Shown here: positions 1 through 6,769 of the stretch, piece by piece
Numbering within the stretch: position 1 is the stretch's first letter
How the letters are laid out: each line of letters starts with the position of its first letter
Assembly (NCBI GenBank): GCA_903873715.1
Contig: CAIQPS010000006.1
Coordinates: 1 to 56,410, forward strand
Reading direction: 5' to 3'
DNA: 56,410 bases
DNA from: an uncultured Actinomycetes bacterium
GTDB taxonomy: Bacteria; Actinomycetota; Thermoleophilia; RBG-16-64-13
Notes under the pieces: model-generated
The model's database searches: none
What the model saw: only the letters and a program-made list of their open reading frames with translations
What the model was told of the DNA's origin: nothing
Position numbers and translations under genes: made by a program

Positions 1-632
1 CACTGCACCGCGAAACTGGCCGTCATGGCCGAGAGGACCGCCTGGTCCTTCTGCCAGTTCTCGGTGGCGGCCTGGACGTTCAGCATGTACTCGGTCTTGC
101 CTTTGAACAGGAAGTACAGCGTCGACGTGGAGGGGACGCCCTCCTTGTCGAATGTGTAGGAGACGGCGTAGCCCTTGAGGCTGCCCAGCTGCGTCTGCGC
201 CAGCGCGGTCGTCACCTTGGCGTTGGTGGCTTGGCTCTGGAGGCTGTCCAGCATGGACTGGATCTCGCTCTGCAGCGACGGGATGTCCGAGTCCGCGATC
301 TCGACGTTGAGAGTGTATGTGGAGACCATGAGCAGATCGAGGAAGATGTCGTTGGACGACGCGCCCTTCGGGTCGTACACCGCGACCTCGGAGGTCGACC
401 CGGCGCCGGCGGTGGCGTCGAGCGTGGTCTGGTCGCTGATCTTCCAACTCGCGGGGTATTTGAAGGAATAGCCCTGGTCCGTGTTCGTGTAGGTCTTGGC
501 ATCGGCGCCCAAAGGTGAGGCGGCGGATCCCGCCGTTGTGGCGGTGCTGCCTCCTCCGCCGCAACCGGCGGTAAGACCCGCGATCGCCAGCAGGGCCAGG
601 ATAGTCATCAGTACCAGGAATCTCTTGGGCAT
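1..632 (-). CDS. Secreted lipoprotein, PsbP/LpqN-like, 3' end beyond window
   Basis: The reading frame runs from an ATG at 632-630 off the left edge of the window, so the C-terminus is missing. The start is supported by a GAGAAAGGGG-like ribosome site at 642-651. The protein opens with a Lys/Arg n-region, a hydrophobic stretch and a lipobox ending in Ala-Gly-Cys followed by a Gly/Ser/Thr linker, so it is probably a membrane-anchored lipoprotein. The mature part reads like PsbP/Mog1-fold proteins (an early motif Gly-Tyr-Ser-Phe-Lys-Tyr-Pro-Ala-Ser-Trp). No catalytic residues are evident; the family is usually annotated only as PsbP-related or LpqN-like. It is divergent from the acetyltransferase gene, with 39 bp between the starts. 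Confidence 0.8.
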   Translation of the reverse strand, partial: MPKRFLVLMTILALLAIAGLTAGCGGGGSTATTAGSAASPLGADAKTYTNTDQGYSFKYPASWKISDQTTLDATAGAGSTSEVAVYDPKGASSNDIFLDLLMVSTYTLNVEIADSDIPSLQSEIQSMLDSLQSQATNAKVTTALAQTQLGSLKGYAVSYTFDKEGVPSTSTLYFLFKGKTEYMLNVQAATENWQKDQAVLSAMTASFAVQ

Positions 633-659
633 CGATCGGACCCCTTTCTCTCCAACCCG

Positions 660-680
660 TACAATGTCTACATGATTGTA
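660..680. promoter_or_regulatory. Leaderless -10 box within an inverted repeat
   Basis: TACAAT (660-665) is followed by nine bases and then ATTGTA (675-680), a perfect 6-bp inverted repeat. On the plus strand TACAAT is six bases before the ATG of the acetyltransferase gene, the spacing expected of a -10 box for a leaderless transcript. The mirror copy could serve as a -10 for the divergent lipoprotein gene. No good -35 is visible. Confidence 0.45.
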
Positions 681-1142
681 GATGCGACAGAAAGCGACTC
701 GCCCCTGCTTGAGGATATCGGCTCCCGCTCGGGTGTCTTGAACGATGACGAGATGGACGCCCTGGGCGCGGTCTGGGAGGAGTTCCTTCTTCTGGGGCCG
801 GAAGACAGCGGGTATGAGTTCCTGGTGGACCGCGTGGGCGATCGCGTGTCGGGCTTCGTCTGCTACGGCCCGCGCGACTTCACCGACGGTGTGTTCGACC
901 TGCACTACCTGGTGGTGGACCCGGATTCCCGCCGCCAGAGCGTCGGGCGGCGGTTGCTCCGTGCCGCCGAGGCGGAATCCCGCGAGGCCGGTGCCCGCAT
1001 GATGGTCGCCGAGACCTCCACGGCGGCTCGCTACGCGGGGATCGAGGACTTCTTCACGAAGGCGGGCTTCCAGCCCGAAGCCCGCATCAAGGACCTCTAT
1101 GCCGCCGGTGAGGACATGGTGGTGTTCGTCAAGCGCTTCTGA
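672..1142 (+). CDS. GNAT family N-acetyltransferase
   Basis: 156 residues, a normal length for a single GNAT domain, which transfers an acetyl group from acetyl-CoA to an amine. Motif A is visible as Leu-Val-Val-Asp-Pro-Asp (about residues 76-81) followed by the acetyl-CoA loop Arg-Arg-Gln-Ser-Val-Gly-Arg-Arg-Leu-Leu; the last Gly/Ala of the usual Q/R-x-x-G-x-G/A signature is Arg here, which is slightly atypical. A later Gly-Phe-Gln-Pro-Glu segment fits the motif B region. The ATG has no Shine-Dalgarno site but lies six bases after TACAAT, consistent with a leaderless mRNA. The substrate cannot be deduced. Confidence 0.85.
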   Translation: MIVDATESDSPLLEDIGSRSGVLNDDEMDALGAVWEEFLLLGPEDSGYEFLVDRVGDRVSGFVCYGPRDFTDGVFDLHYLVVDPDSRRQSVGRRLLRAAEAESREAGARMMVAETSTAARYAGIEDFFTKAGFQPEARIKDLYAAGEDMVVFVKRF

Positions 1143-1210
1143 CGGCCCGGCCTCCCGCCGCCGGGGCCCGGAGGGCCCGCGGCACCGCCCCATGTGCCCC
1201 GAGACTTCGG

Positions 1211-1216
1211 TATCCT
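1211..1216 (+). promoter_or_regulatory. Candidate -10 box for leaderless LCP gene
   Basis: TATCCT ends seven bases before the ATG at 1224, and no ribosome site is seen between them. The spacing matches a leaderless start. There is no clear -35. Confidence 0.35.
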
Positions 1217-1223
1217 AGCGGTC

Positions 1224-3041
1224 ATGAAGGTCCTGTCGTTCATGAAAGCCCGCTGGAAGAAGATCGTCCTGTGGAGCGCTGTCGGCCTGGTGGTCGCCAT
1301 CGTCGCGGCGGTCGGCGGGTTCTATCTCTGGTTCCACGGGCAGGTCTCCGGGGCCAACTCCCGGGTGAGCCCGGACGTGGTCGCGGCGCTCAAGGAGACG
1401 ACTTCCACCACCGCGCCCGCGGCGGCCGGGGCAGCGGCCACCACCACGTCCACCCTGCCCGAGAGCCCGGACTCGATGAACATCGTCCTGCTCGGCTACG
1501 ACAAGCGCCCGGAGGGTAGCGCCGAGGTCACCGAGGGCCGTTCCGACACCATCATCCTGGTGCATATCGACCCCGGGCAGGATTTCGTCTCCATGCTCTC
1601 GATACCCCGGGACATGCTGGCCGACATCCCCGGCTACGGGCTCTACAAGATCAACGGCGCCTATGCCTTCGGAGGTGCGGCCCTTCTCATACGCACCATC
1701 CAGTCGGAGGTCGGCGTCGACCTGGACCACTACATCGCCCTCAATCTCCAGGGGTTCCAGGCGCTAACCGACGCCCTCGGCGGCGTCTACATGGACATCG
1801 ACCGGCACTACCTCAACCAGACCCTGCCCTGGGAGCATCTCGATGTCCCGGCCGGCTATCAGTTGCTCAACGGGGCGAACGCTCTGGACTACGTGCGCTT
1901 CCGGCACGACGACAACATCGACTTCGGGCGGATGGCCCGCCAGCAGCAGTTCATCACGGCGGTGCGGGAGCAGGCGCTCGGCTGGAATCTCACTCTCAGA
2001 GTCCCCAGCCTCATAAAGGCCCTGTTCTCCAATCTCGATACCGACCTGAGCGCCAACGACATCATCAAGCTGGCCTACTGGGCCATGAAACTGGACGGCA
2101 CCCGCATCAAGCAGGCCGAGATCAAGGCCAAGACGGGCATGATCCACGGGGCCTTCTTCGTCCAGCCCACGGACGAGGAACTGGCGGCCGCCGTCCAGGA
2201 CTTCTACACGCCCCCGGTCCCGGCCGCTGTGGCCGCGGCGGGTGCGCTGGCGCCGGCCGCCACCACCCCCGTCCCGGCAACGACCACCACTCTCACCGCC
2301 GGCCAACTGCGCGGCCTCAAGGTCGACGTGGTGAACGCCACCGGGCGCCTCGGGCAGGGGGCGCTCGCGGCCCTGTGGCTCGACCGGCAGGGGGCCAGGG
2401 TCACAGGAGTGACCGAAGCGGTCCAGACGGTGCCGGGTCTGGGCGAGGTGCAGTACCGGAGCGGACGCTCCCGGGCGGCCGAGAGCATCGGGCAGAGCCT
2501 GGGGATCGTGCAGACCACCCAGAGTCCCGGCGTCAACGAGGTCACCGTGGTGCTCGGCACGTCCTTCCAGATCGCGCCCTCCCAGTTGGGAGCAGCGGCG
2601 TTGTCGGCCGGAGTGACGCCTTCAGTCCGCGACCTCGCGGACTGGCAGCGGCTCACCAAGACCGCCCCCTTCACGCTCATCGCACCCTCGTACGTCCCAG
2701 AAGGGTTCACCTACTCGTTCCAGCGCTCGTACCAGATAGTCCCTGGGCGCACCGACACGCCCGCCATCCGCGTCGGCTACCGGAGCGAGGATCAGGACCT
2801 GTACCTGGGCGTGAGCGAGTCCACATGGACCGAGGCTCCGCTGGCCAGTCCGGGCATCCAGGTGGCGGGGGACGGCGTCGTCTTCACCATCGTGGGCAGC
2901 AGTACCCGGGTGGACCACATCTGGTGGGTCGAGGACGGGCTGCTGTGCTGGATCAGCAACACACTGTTCGGCGACCTCGACCGCGAGCAACTGCTGGCCG
3001 TCGCCATGTCGATGGTATCGCTGCCCCCAGCGTCCCAGTAG
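1224..3041 (+). CDS. LytR-CpsA-Psr (LCP) cell-wall ligase with LytR_C and DUF4367-like domains
   Basis: 605 residues from the ATG at 1224; a GTG at 1194 is possible, but the ATG directly precedes the basic n-region of the membrane anchor. Order: one transmembrane helix (about 12-36), a Thr/Ala-rich linker, an LCP domain (about 85-245), a LytR_C domain (about 364-460, Val-Asp-Val-Val-Asn-Ala-Thr-Gly) and a final domain of about 135 residues. LCP hallmarks are present: Leu-Gly-Tyr-Asp, Ser-Ile-Pro-Arg-Asp, Lys-Ile-Asn-Gly-Ala-Tyr-Ala and Arg-Phe-Arg-His. LCP enzymes attach polyprenyl-linked glycopolymers to peptidoglycan outside the membrane. The last domain ends in a Trp-Trp...Asp-Gly-Leu-Leu and Asp-Arg-Glu-Gln-Leu-Leu pattern resembling DUF4367. 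The gene is in tandem with a paralogue. Confidence 0.92.
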   Translation: MKVLSFMKARWKKIVLWSAVGLVVAIVAAVGGFYLWFHGQVSGANSRVSPDVVAALKETTSTTAPAAAGAAATTTSTLPESPDSMNIVLLGYDKRPEGSAEVTEGRSDTIILVHIDPGQDFVSMLSIPRDMLADIPGYGLYKINGAYAFGGAALLIRTIQSEVGVDLDHYIALNLQGFQALTDALGGVYMDIDRHYLNQTLPWEHLDVPAGYQLLNGANALDYVRFRHDDNIDFGRMARQQQFITAVREQALGWNLTLRVPSLIKALFSNLDTDLSANDIIKLAYWAMKLDGTRIKQAEIKAKTGMIHGAFFVQPTDEELAAAVQDFYTPPVPAAVAAAGALAPAATTPVPATTTTLTAGQLRGLKVDVVNATGRLGQGALAALWLDRQGARVTGVTEAVQTVPGLGEVQYRSGRSRAAESIGQSLGIVQTTQSPGVNEVTVVLGTSFQIAPSQLGAAALSAGVTPSVRDLADWQRLTKTAPFTLIAPSYVPEGFTYSFQRSYQIVPGRTDTPAIRVGYRSEDQDLYLGVSESTWTEAPLASPGIQVAGDGVVFTIVGSSTRVDHIWWVEDGLLCWISNTLFGDLDREQLLAVAMSMVSLPPASQ

Positions 3042-3050
3042 AAGGGCGCT

Positions 3051-3071
3051 CCCTGCGACCGGTCCGCAGGG
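3051..3071 (+). terminator. GC-rich hairpin after first LCP gene
   Basis: CCCTGCG, a 7-base loop and CGCAGGG form a perfect stem nine bases after the stop codon. No T-run follows, so it may be a weak terminator or a processing hairpin. Confidence 0.4.
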
Positions 3072-3224
3072 CTGACTGGACGCCGGTCCCGGTTTATGAT
3101 GTCTTTACAGACGTCACGTTATGGTTGCTTCGCGTGCTCCGCACTCCACCGGAGTAACGCTACGTGGACAAAGGGCTTGGCCGGAGGAGCGCATGCGCAT
3201 GCGAGCTGTTGGCAGGGCGGAGGC

Positions 3225-5030
3225 GTGAAATCACGCTGGGTGCGTATCGTCATGTGGAGCCTGCTGGGGATCATCCTGGCGGTGATCGCGGCGGGGCTCG
3301 GCTTGTATCTGTGGTTCGACCACCAGGTCGGCTCGGCGAACGCCCGCATCGACCCCAGCATCGTCGAAGCGCTCAAGGAGAAGCCCTCCACCACCTCGAC
3401 CTCCTCTCCGGCGGCCGGGTCGCAGTCCGGGACCACCGGCACCTCCTCACCGATCTTCGGAGACACCACCACGACGGCGCCGTTCGAGACCCCGTCGGGG
3501 ACCAACATCGTCCTGCTGGGCTACGACAAGCGGGCCGAGGGCAGCACCGAGGTCACCGAAGGCCGCTCGGACGTGATCATCCTGCTCCACATCGATCCGG
3601 ATAGAAGGTTCCTGTCCCTCCTGTCCGTGCCCCGCGACCTCCGTGTCGACCTCGGGGATCCCTTCGGCCACCGCAAGATCAACGCGGCCTACGCGTACGG
3701 GGGCGGGGCGCTCCTCATCCGCACCATCCAGGACGTGCTCGGCGTCGACCTCGACCACTACATGGCGGTCGACCTGGAGTCGTTCAAGGCCATCACGGAC
3801 TCGCTGGGCGGCGTATACGTCGACGTGGACCGCGCCTACAACGACGGCAAGATAGAACTGGACCCCGGCTACCAACTCCTGGACGGCCTGAACGCAGAGC
3901 GGTTCGTGCGCACCCGGCACGACCAGAACATAGACTTCGGCCGCATGGCCCGGCAGCAGCGCTATCTCTCGGCGGTGCGCCAGCAGGTCATGACGTGGAA
4001 CCTCCCGCTCAAGCTCCCCGGGCTTATCAAGACCATCTTCCAGTACGCGGACACGGACATGAGCGCCAACGACGTGATCAAGCTCGCCTACTGGGTCATG
4101 AAGCTGGACAGCGGCGGCATCAAGCGGGCCGAGATCACCGGGGTCACGAGCGATATCAACGGCAGCTTCTACATCCTGCCGACCGAAGAGGAGATCGCGG
4201 CCTCGGTGCAGGACTTCTTCACTCCTCCGGTCATCACCACCCAGGACGACACGATCCTTCCTGAACCGGCGGCCTTCGCCACCCTCACCGTCACCGATCT
4301 CAGGGGCACGGCGGTGGACGTGGTCGATTCCACCGGCCGGGTGGGCCAGGGAGCCTTTGCCGCGCTGTGGCTGGACCGGCAGGGGGCCGAGGTGACCTCG
4401 ATCCCCACGGGGGACGCGCCCATCACGGGGATGGGAATGGTGCAGTACCCGGGCAGCCGCCTGGAGGCGGCGCAGGCCGTCGCTCAGGCTCTGGGGATCC
4501 AGCAGGTGGACAAGAGCGCGGACGTCGACCGGGTGACCGTTGTGCTGGGCGAGGACTATGCCATTCACGGGTACACGGTCGCAGGCGGCATCTCAGAGCC
4601 GGTACGTCTCTCTTCATGGCAATCGCTGCAGAAGGAGGCGGGCATCAGCCTGATGGCTCCCACGTTCATGCCGGCCACGTTCAGCTACAACTTCGATCAC
4701 AGCTACGCCCTGGACACCGGCGACGGCGTGACCAAGCCGGCGGTGCGGGTGGGGTACCGCTACAAGGGCGAGGACCTCTACGCCGGGGTGAGCGCTACGA
4801 CGTGGATCGGCGCGCCGCTCGCGGCGCGCGGCATCCAGGTAGGGGCGGCCGGCATCACCTACACGGTGGTCGGGGCGATGAACAAGCCCGATCTCGTATG
4901 GTGGTTCAGGGACGGCGTCCTCTACTGGGTGTCCAACACCATCTTCGGTGACCTCAGCCGGGAGCAGTTACTGGCGATCGCTATTTCGACGGTGCCCGTT
5001 CCGGTAGAGGCGGAGGGCACGGCCCAGTGA
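3225..5030 (+). CDS. LytR-CpsA-Psr (LCP) cell-wall ligase, second copy
   Basis: 601 residues from a GTG at 3225, chosen because it directly precedes the Lys-Ser-Arg-Trp n-region and the membrane anchor; GGGCGGAGG (3215-3223) lies immediately upstream, rather close to the start. The same frame is open to 3096, but that extension reads unlike a signal anchor. The domain order copies the gene before it: one transmembrane helix, Ser/Thr-rich linker, LCP domain (Leu-Gly-Tyr-Asp-Lys-Arg, Ser-Val-Pro-Arg-Asp, Lys-Ile-Asn-Ala-Ala-Tyr-Ala, Arg-Thr-Arg-His), LytR_C domain (Val-Asp-Val-Val-Asp-Ser-Thr-Gly), then the DUF4367-like tail ending Trp-Trp-Phe-Arg-Asp-Gly. The two proteins are clear paralogues of similar length, so this is a tandem duplication. 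Predicted role: ligating an anionic glycopolymer to the wall. Confidence 0.92.
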   Translation: MKSRWVRIVMWSLLGIILAVIAAGLGLYLWFDHQVGSANARIDPSIVEALKEKPSTTSTSSPAAGSQSGTTGTSSPIFGDTTTTAPFETPSGTNIVLLGYDKRAEGSTEVTEGRSDVIILLHIDPDRRFLSLLSVPRDLRVDLGDPFGHRKINAAYAYGGGALLIRTIQDVLGVDLDHYMAVDLESFKAITDSLGGVYVDVDRAYNDGKIELDPGYQLLDGLNAERFVRTRHDQNIDFGRMARQQRYLSAVRQQVMTWNLPLKLPGLIKTIFQYADTDMSANDVIKLAYWVMKLDSGGIKRAEITGVTSDINGSFYILPTEEEIAASVQDFFTPPVITTQDDTILPEPAAFATLTVTDLRGTAVDVVDSTGRVGQGAFAALWLDRQGAEVTSIPTGDAPITGMGMVQYPGSRLEAAQAVAQALGIQQVDKSADVDRVTVVLGEDYAIHGYTVAGGISEPVRLSSWQSLQKEAGISLMAPTFMPATFSYNFDHSYALDTGDGVTKPAVRVGYRYKGEDLYAGVSATTWIGAPLAARGIQVGAAGITYTVVGAMNKPDLVWWFRDGVLYWVSNTIFGDLSREQLLAIAISTVPVPVEAEGTAQ

Positions 5031-5058
5031 GTAGTCGGCGGTGCCCTCTTTATCGTTT
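5013..5058 (+). terminator. Intrinsic terminator overlapping the LCP stop codon
   Basis: GAGGGCAC (5013-5020) pairs with GTGCCCTC (5041-5048) across a 20-base loop that contains the stop codon; TTTATCGTTT follows. It probably ends the LCP transcript. Confidence 0.5.
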
Positions 5059-5182
5059 GGCCGCGGCGTGCAATAGTTAGAAACGTCCAGGACGCACAAG
5101 CACAGGTCCCGCACGTGGAGTCTCACAGAAGGAGTGTCCCCACGGCTGCTGTAAGTCCACATCGACCCAACGAAGGTCGACC

Positions 5183-5842
5183 ATGGTAGAGGCGCATCAC
5201 CCAGGTACTTCGGCCGGAGCCCTCGGCGATCAGAAGGTGCCGCCGCTCGTCTACATCGTGGATGACGAGCCGTTCGTGCGCTCGTACCTCACCCGCCTGC
5301 TCACCTCCAACGGCTATCAGACGGCCGCCTTCGCTTCGGCCGATGAGATGCTGGAACGTGACCTGGGCACCACGCCCGGCTGCGTGCTCCTCGACCTGTT
5401 CCTCCCCGGTCTGGGAGGCCTCGAAGTCCAGCGCATCCTGGCAGAAAAGGCTGCACATCTGCCTATTCTGTTCATGAGCGGCAGAGGCACCGTACCCCTC
5501 AGCGTCGAGGCCATGAAGAACGGGGCGATGGACTTCTTCACCAAACCGCTCGACGCTCCCAAGCTGCTGCAGGCCGTCAACCGCGCCCTCGAACGCAGCG
5601 CCTCCAGCCTGACCACCCGCGGGCAGGACGCCGTCTTGGAGGAGCGCATCCGCAGCCTCAGCCCCCGCCAGGTGGAGGTCATCCGCTTGGTGGCTCTGGG
5701 CCGTCTCAACAAGCAGATAGCGACGGAACTCCAGATCCTCGAGAAGACCGTCAAGGTCCATCGCGCCCGCGCCATGAAGAAGCTCGGGGTGAAGTCGGTC
5801 GCGGAACTGGTCCGCCTGGCCGACCGTTTCAGCCTCTCGTAG
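5183..5842 (+). CDS. FixJ/NarL-type two-component response regulator
   Basis: 219 residues. A receiver domain (about 20-135) carries the acidic pair in Val-Asp-Asp-Glu-Pro, the phospho-acceptor Asp71 in Leu-Leu-Asp-Leu-Phe-Leu-Pro, and the Lys of Thr-Lys-Pro-Leu-Asp. A LuxR-type helix-turn-helix follows (about 155-215; Leu-Ser-Pro-Arg-Gln-Val-Glu-Val and Leu-Glu-Lys-Thr-Val-Lys-Val-His-Arg). This architecture is the FixJ/StyR/TodT class, whose kinases are often multi-PAS soluble sensors; such a kinase lies 0.9 kb downstream. The ATG at 5183 gives a short polar N-terminal extension before the receiver domain and has no strong ribosome site. Palindromes just after the stop codon and again before the kinase gene are candidate binding sites (inference). 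Confidence 0.92.
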   Translation: MVEAHHPGTSAGALGDQKVPPLVYIVDDEPFVRSYLTRLLTSNGYQTAAFASADEMLERDLGTTPGCVLLDLFLPGLGGLEVQRILAEKAAHLPILFMSGRGTVPLSVEAMKNGAMDFFTKPLDAPKLLQAVNRALERSASSLTTRGQDAVLEERIRSLSPRQVEVIRLVALGRLNKQIATELQILEKTVKVHRARAMKKLGVKSVAELVRLADRFSLS

Positions 5843-5853
5843 TCGCCTCCGGC

Positions 5854-5894
5854 TATTGGACTTTAGTCCAATAGGTCTAGACCTTAAGTCCAAT
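5854..5894. promoter_or_regulatory. Clustered palindromic operators (ATTGGAC type)
   Basis: TATTGGACTTTAGTCCAATA (5854-5873) is a 9+2+9 inverted repeat. It is followed directly by the perfect palindrome GGTCTAGACC (5874-5883) and by a further half-site AAGTCCAAT (5886-5894). The first element recurs at 6639-6656 before the kinase gene. The 2-base loop and lack of a T-run after the first stem argue for a protein-binding site rather than a terminator. Confidence 0.6.
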
Positions 5895-6009
5895 TTTCAC
5901 GCCCCTCTGATTGACGTGTCGCTGGCGCGGCGGTTTGCTCCGCCTGACTCACTCGCCGGAAGGTCCCGGTTCGGTGAGCCCGGCTTGGCAATCGACGGAA
6001 GGGACGTTC

Positions 6010-6594
6010 GTGACCGCTCCGAGGAGCCCTTGGCGGCGAGCGGGCCGGATAGGCGCACGGATTCTCGTGATGTCCCTCTTTGCCCTGGGGATCGTCATCC
6101 TCGCCGGGGTCGTCTTCCTCAACATCTCCTCCACCTACCACGCCTACGTCGTGACCGGCCACAGCATGGAGCCGGCTATAAGCAAGGGCGATGTCGTGAT
6201 CGTCGGGCCGTATTCGGGTCTCTTCAGCCGGCCCTTGGCGCCCGGGGCGATCATCAGCTTCCAATCGAGCCTGGGCCTTGTCACCCATCGGGTCGCTGCC
6301 GTGAACGGGCAGCAGTTGACCACGCGGGGAGACGCCGTGGGCCACGACGACCCCTGGACTGTCTCGACCGACGACGTGGCCGGTGTGGTCCTTGCCAGGA
6401 TCCCCAAGGTCGGGTTGGTGCCGGAACTCCTCTGGGCGGCTCACGGTCTGCCTGTCATCATCCTGGCCTTCGTCTGCGTGGGGCTGGCCATCGCGGTCTT
6501 CTCTCCCGGGCGGCTCGACGGACGCCGGTCCGGGCACGAAAGCCGTCCCGTCAGGCATCCGGGACGGATACCGGCGGGCTCCCGTCTAGACTGA
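6010..6594 (+). CDS. Signal peptidase I, SipW/ER type
   Basis: 194 residues from the GTG at 6010, preceded by GGAAGGGA with 5-base spacing; the frame stays open upstream, but that part looks non-coding. An N-terminal transmembrane segment (about 15-37) is followed by the catalytic Ser in Gly-His-Ser-Met-Glu-Pro-Ala, then Gly-Asp-Val-Val-Ile-Val, Thr-His-Arg-Val (the His that replaces the bacterial Lys) and Thr-Arg-Gly-Asp-Ala. A C-terminal helix (Leu-Pro-Val-Ile-Ile-Leu-Ala-Phe-Val) gives a second membrane pass. The Ser-His arrangement is that of archaeal/ER/SipW peptidases, which in Gram-positives process a few dedicated substrates such as biofilm proteins. No obvious substrate gene is adjacent; it sits inside a signalling cluster. 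Confidence 0.88.
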   Translation: MTAPRSPWRRAGRIGARILVMSLFALGIVILAGVVFLNISSTYHAYVVTGHSMEPAISKGDVVIVGPYSGLFSRPLAPGAIISFQSSLGLVTHRVAAVNGQQLTTRGDAVGHDDPWTVSTDDVAGVVLARIPKVGLVPELLWAAHGLPVIILAFVCVGLAIAVFSPGRLDGRRSGHESRPVRHPGRIPAGSRLD

Positions 6595-6638
6595 GCCCGC
6601 GAGTGCGGCCGCGCGGTCCGTGGTACCCCGGCCGGTCG

Positions 6639-6656
6639 ATTGGACCATGGTCCTAT
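6639..6656. promoter_or_regulatory. Palindromic operator upstream of the hybrid kinase
   Basis: ATTGGACCATGGTCCTAT contains the perfect 12-bp palindrome GGACCATGGTCC and matches the 5854-5873 element as ATTGGAC-N4-GTCC(A/T)AT. It lies 114 bases before the kinase start and 45 bases after the signal peptidase stop. Confidence 0.55.
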
Positions 6657-6769
6657 CCGGTCCCCGGCCGGCACGACGATATACACTCTGCGGCAGCACG
6701 ACATGAAATCGACGAGCGGATCCCTGCTGCCCTGAACAAGCGGCGGGAGGCCGCCAACGGAGCCGGCTC

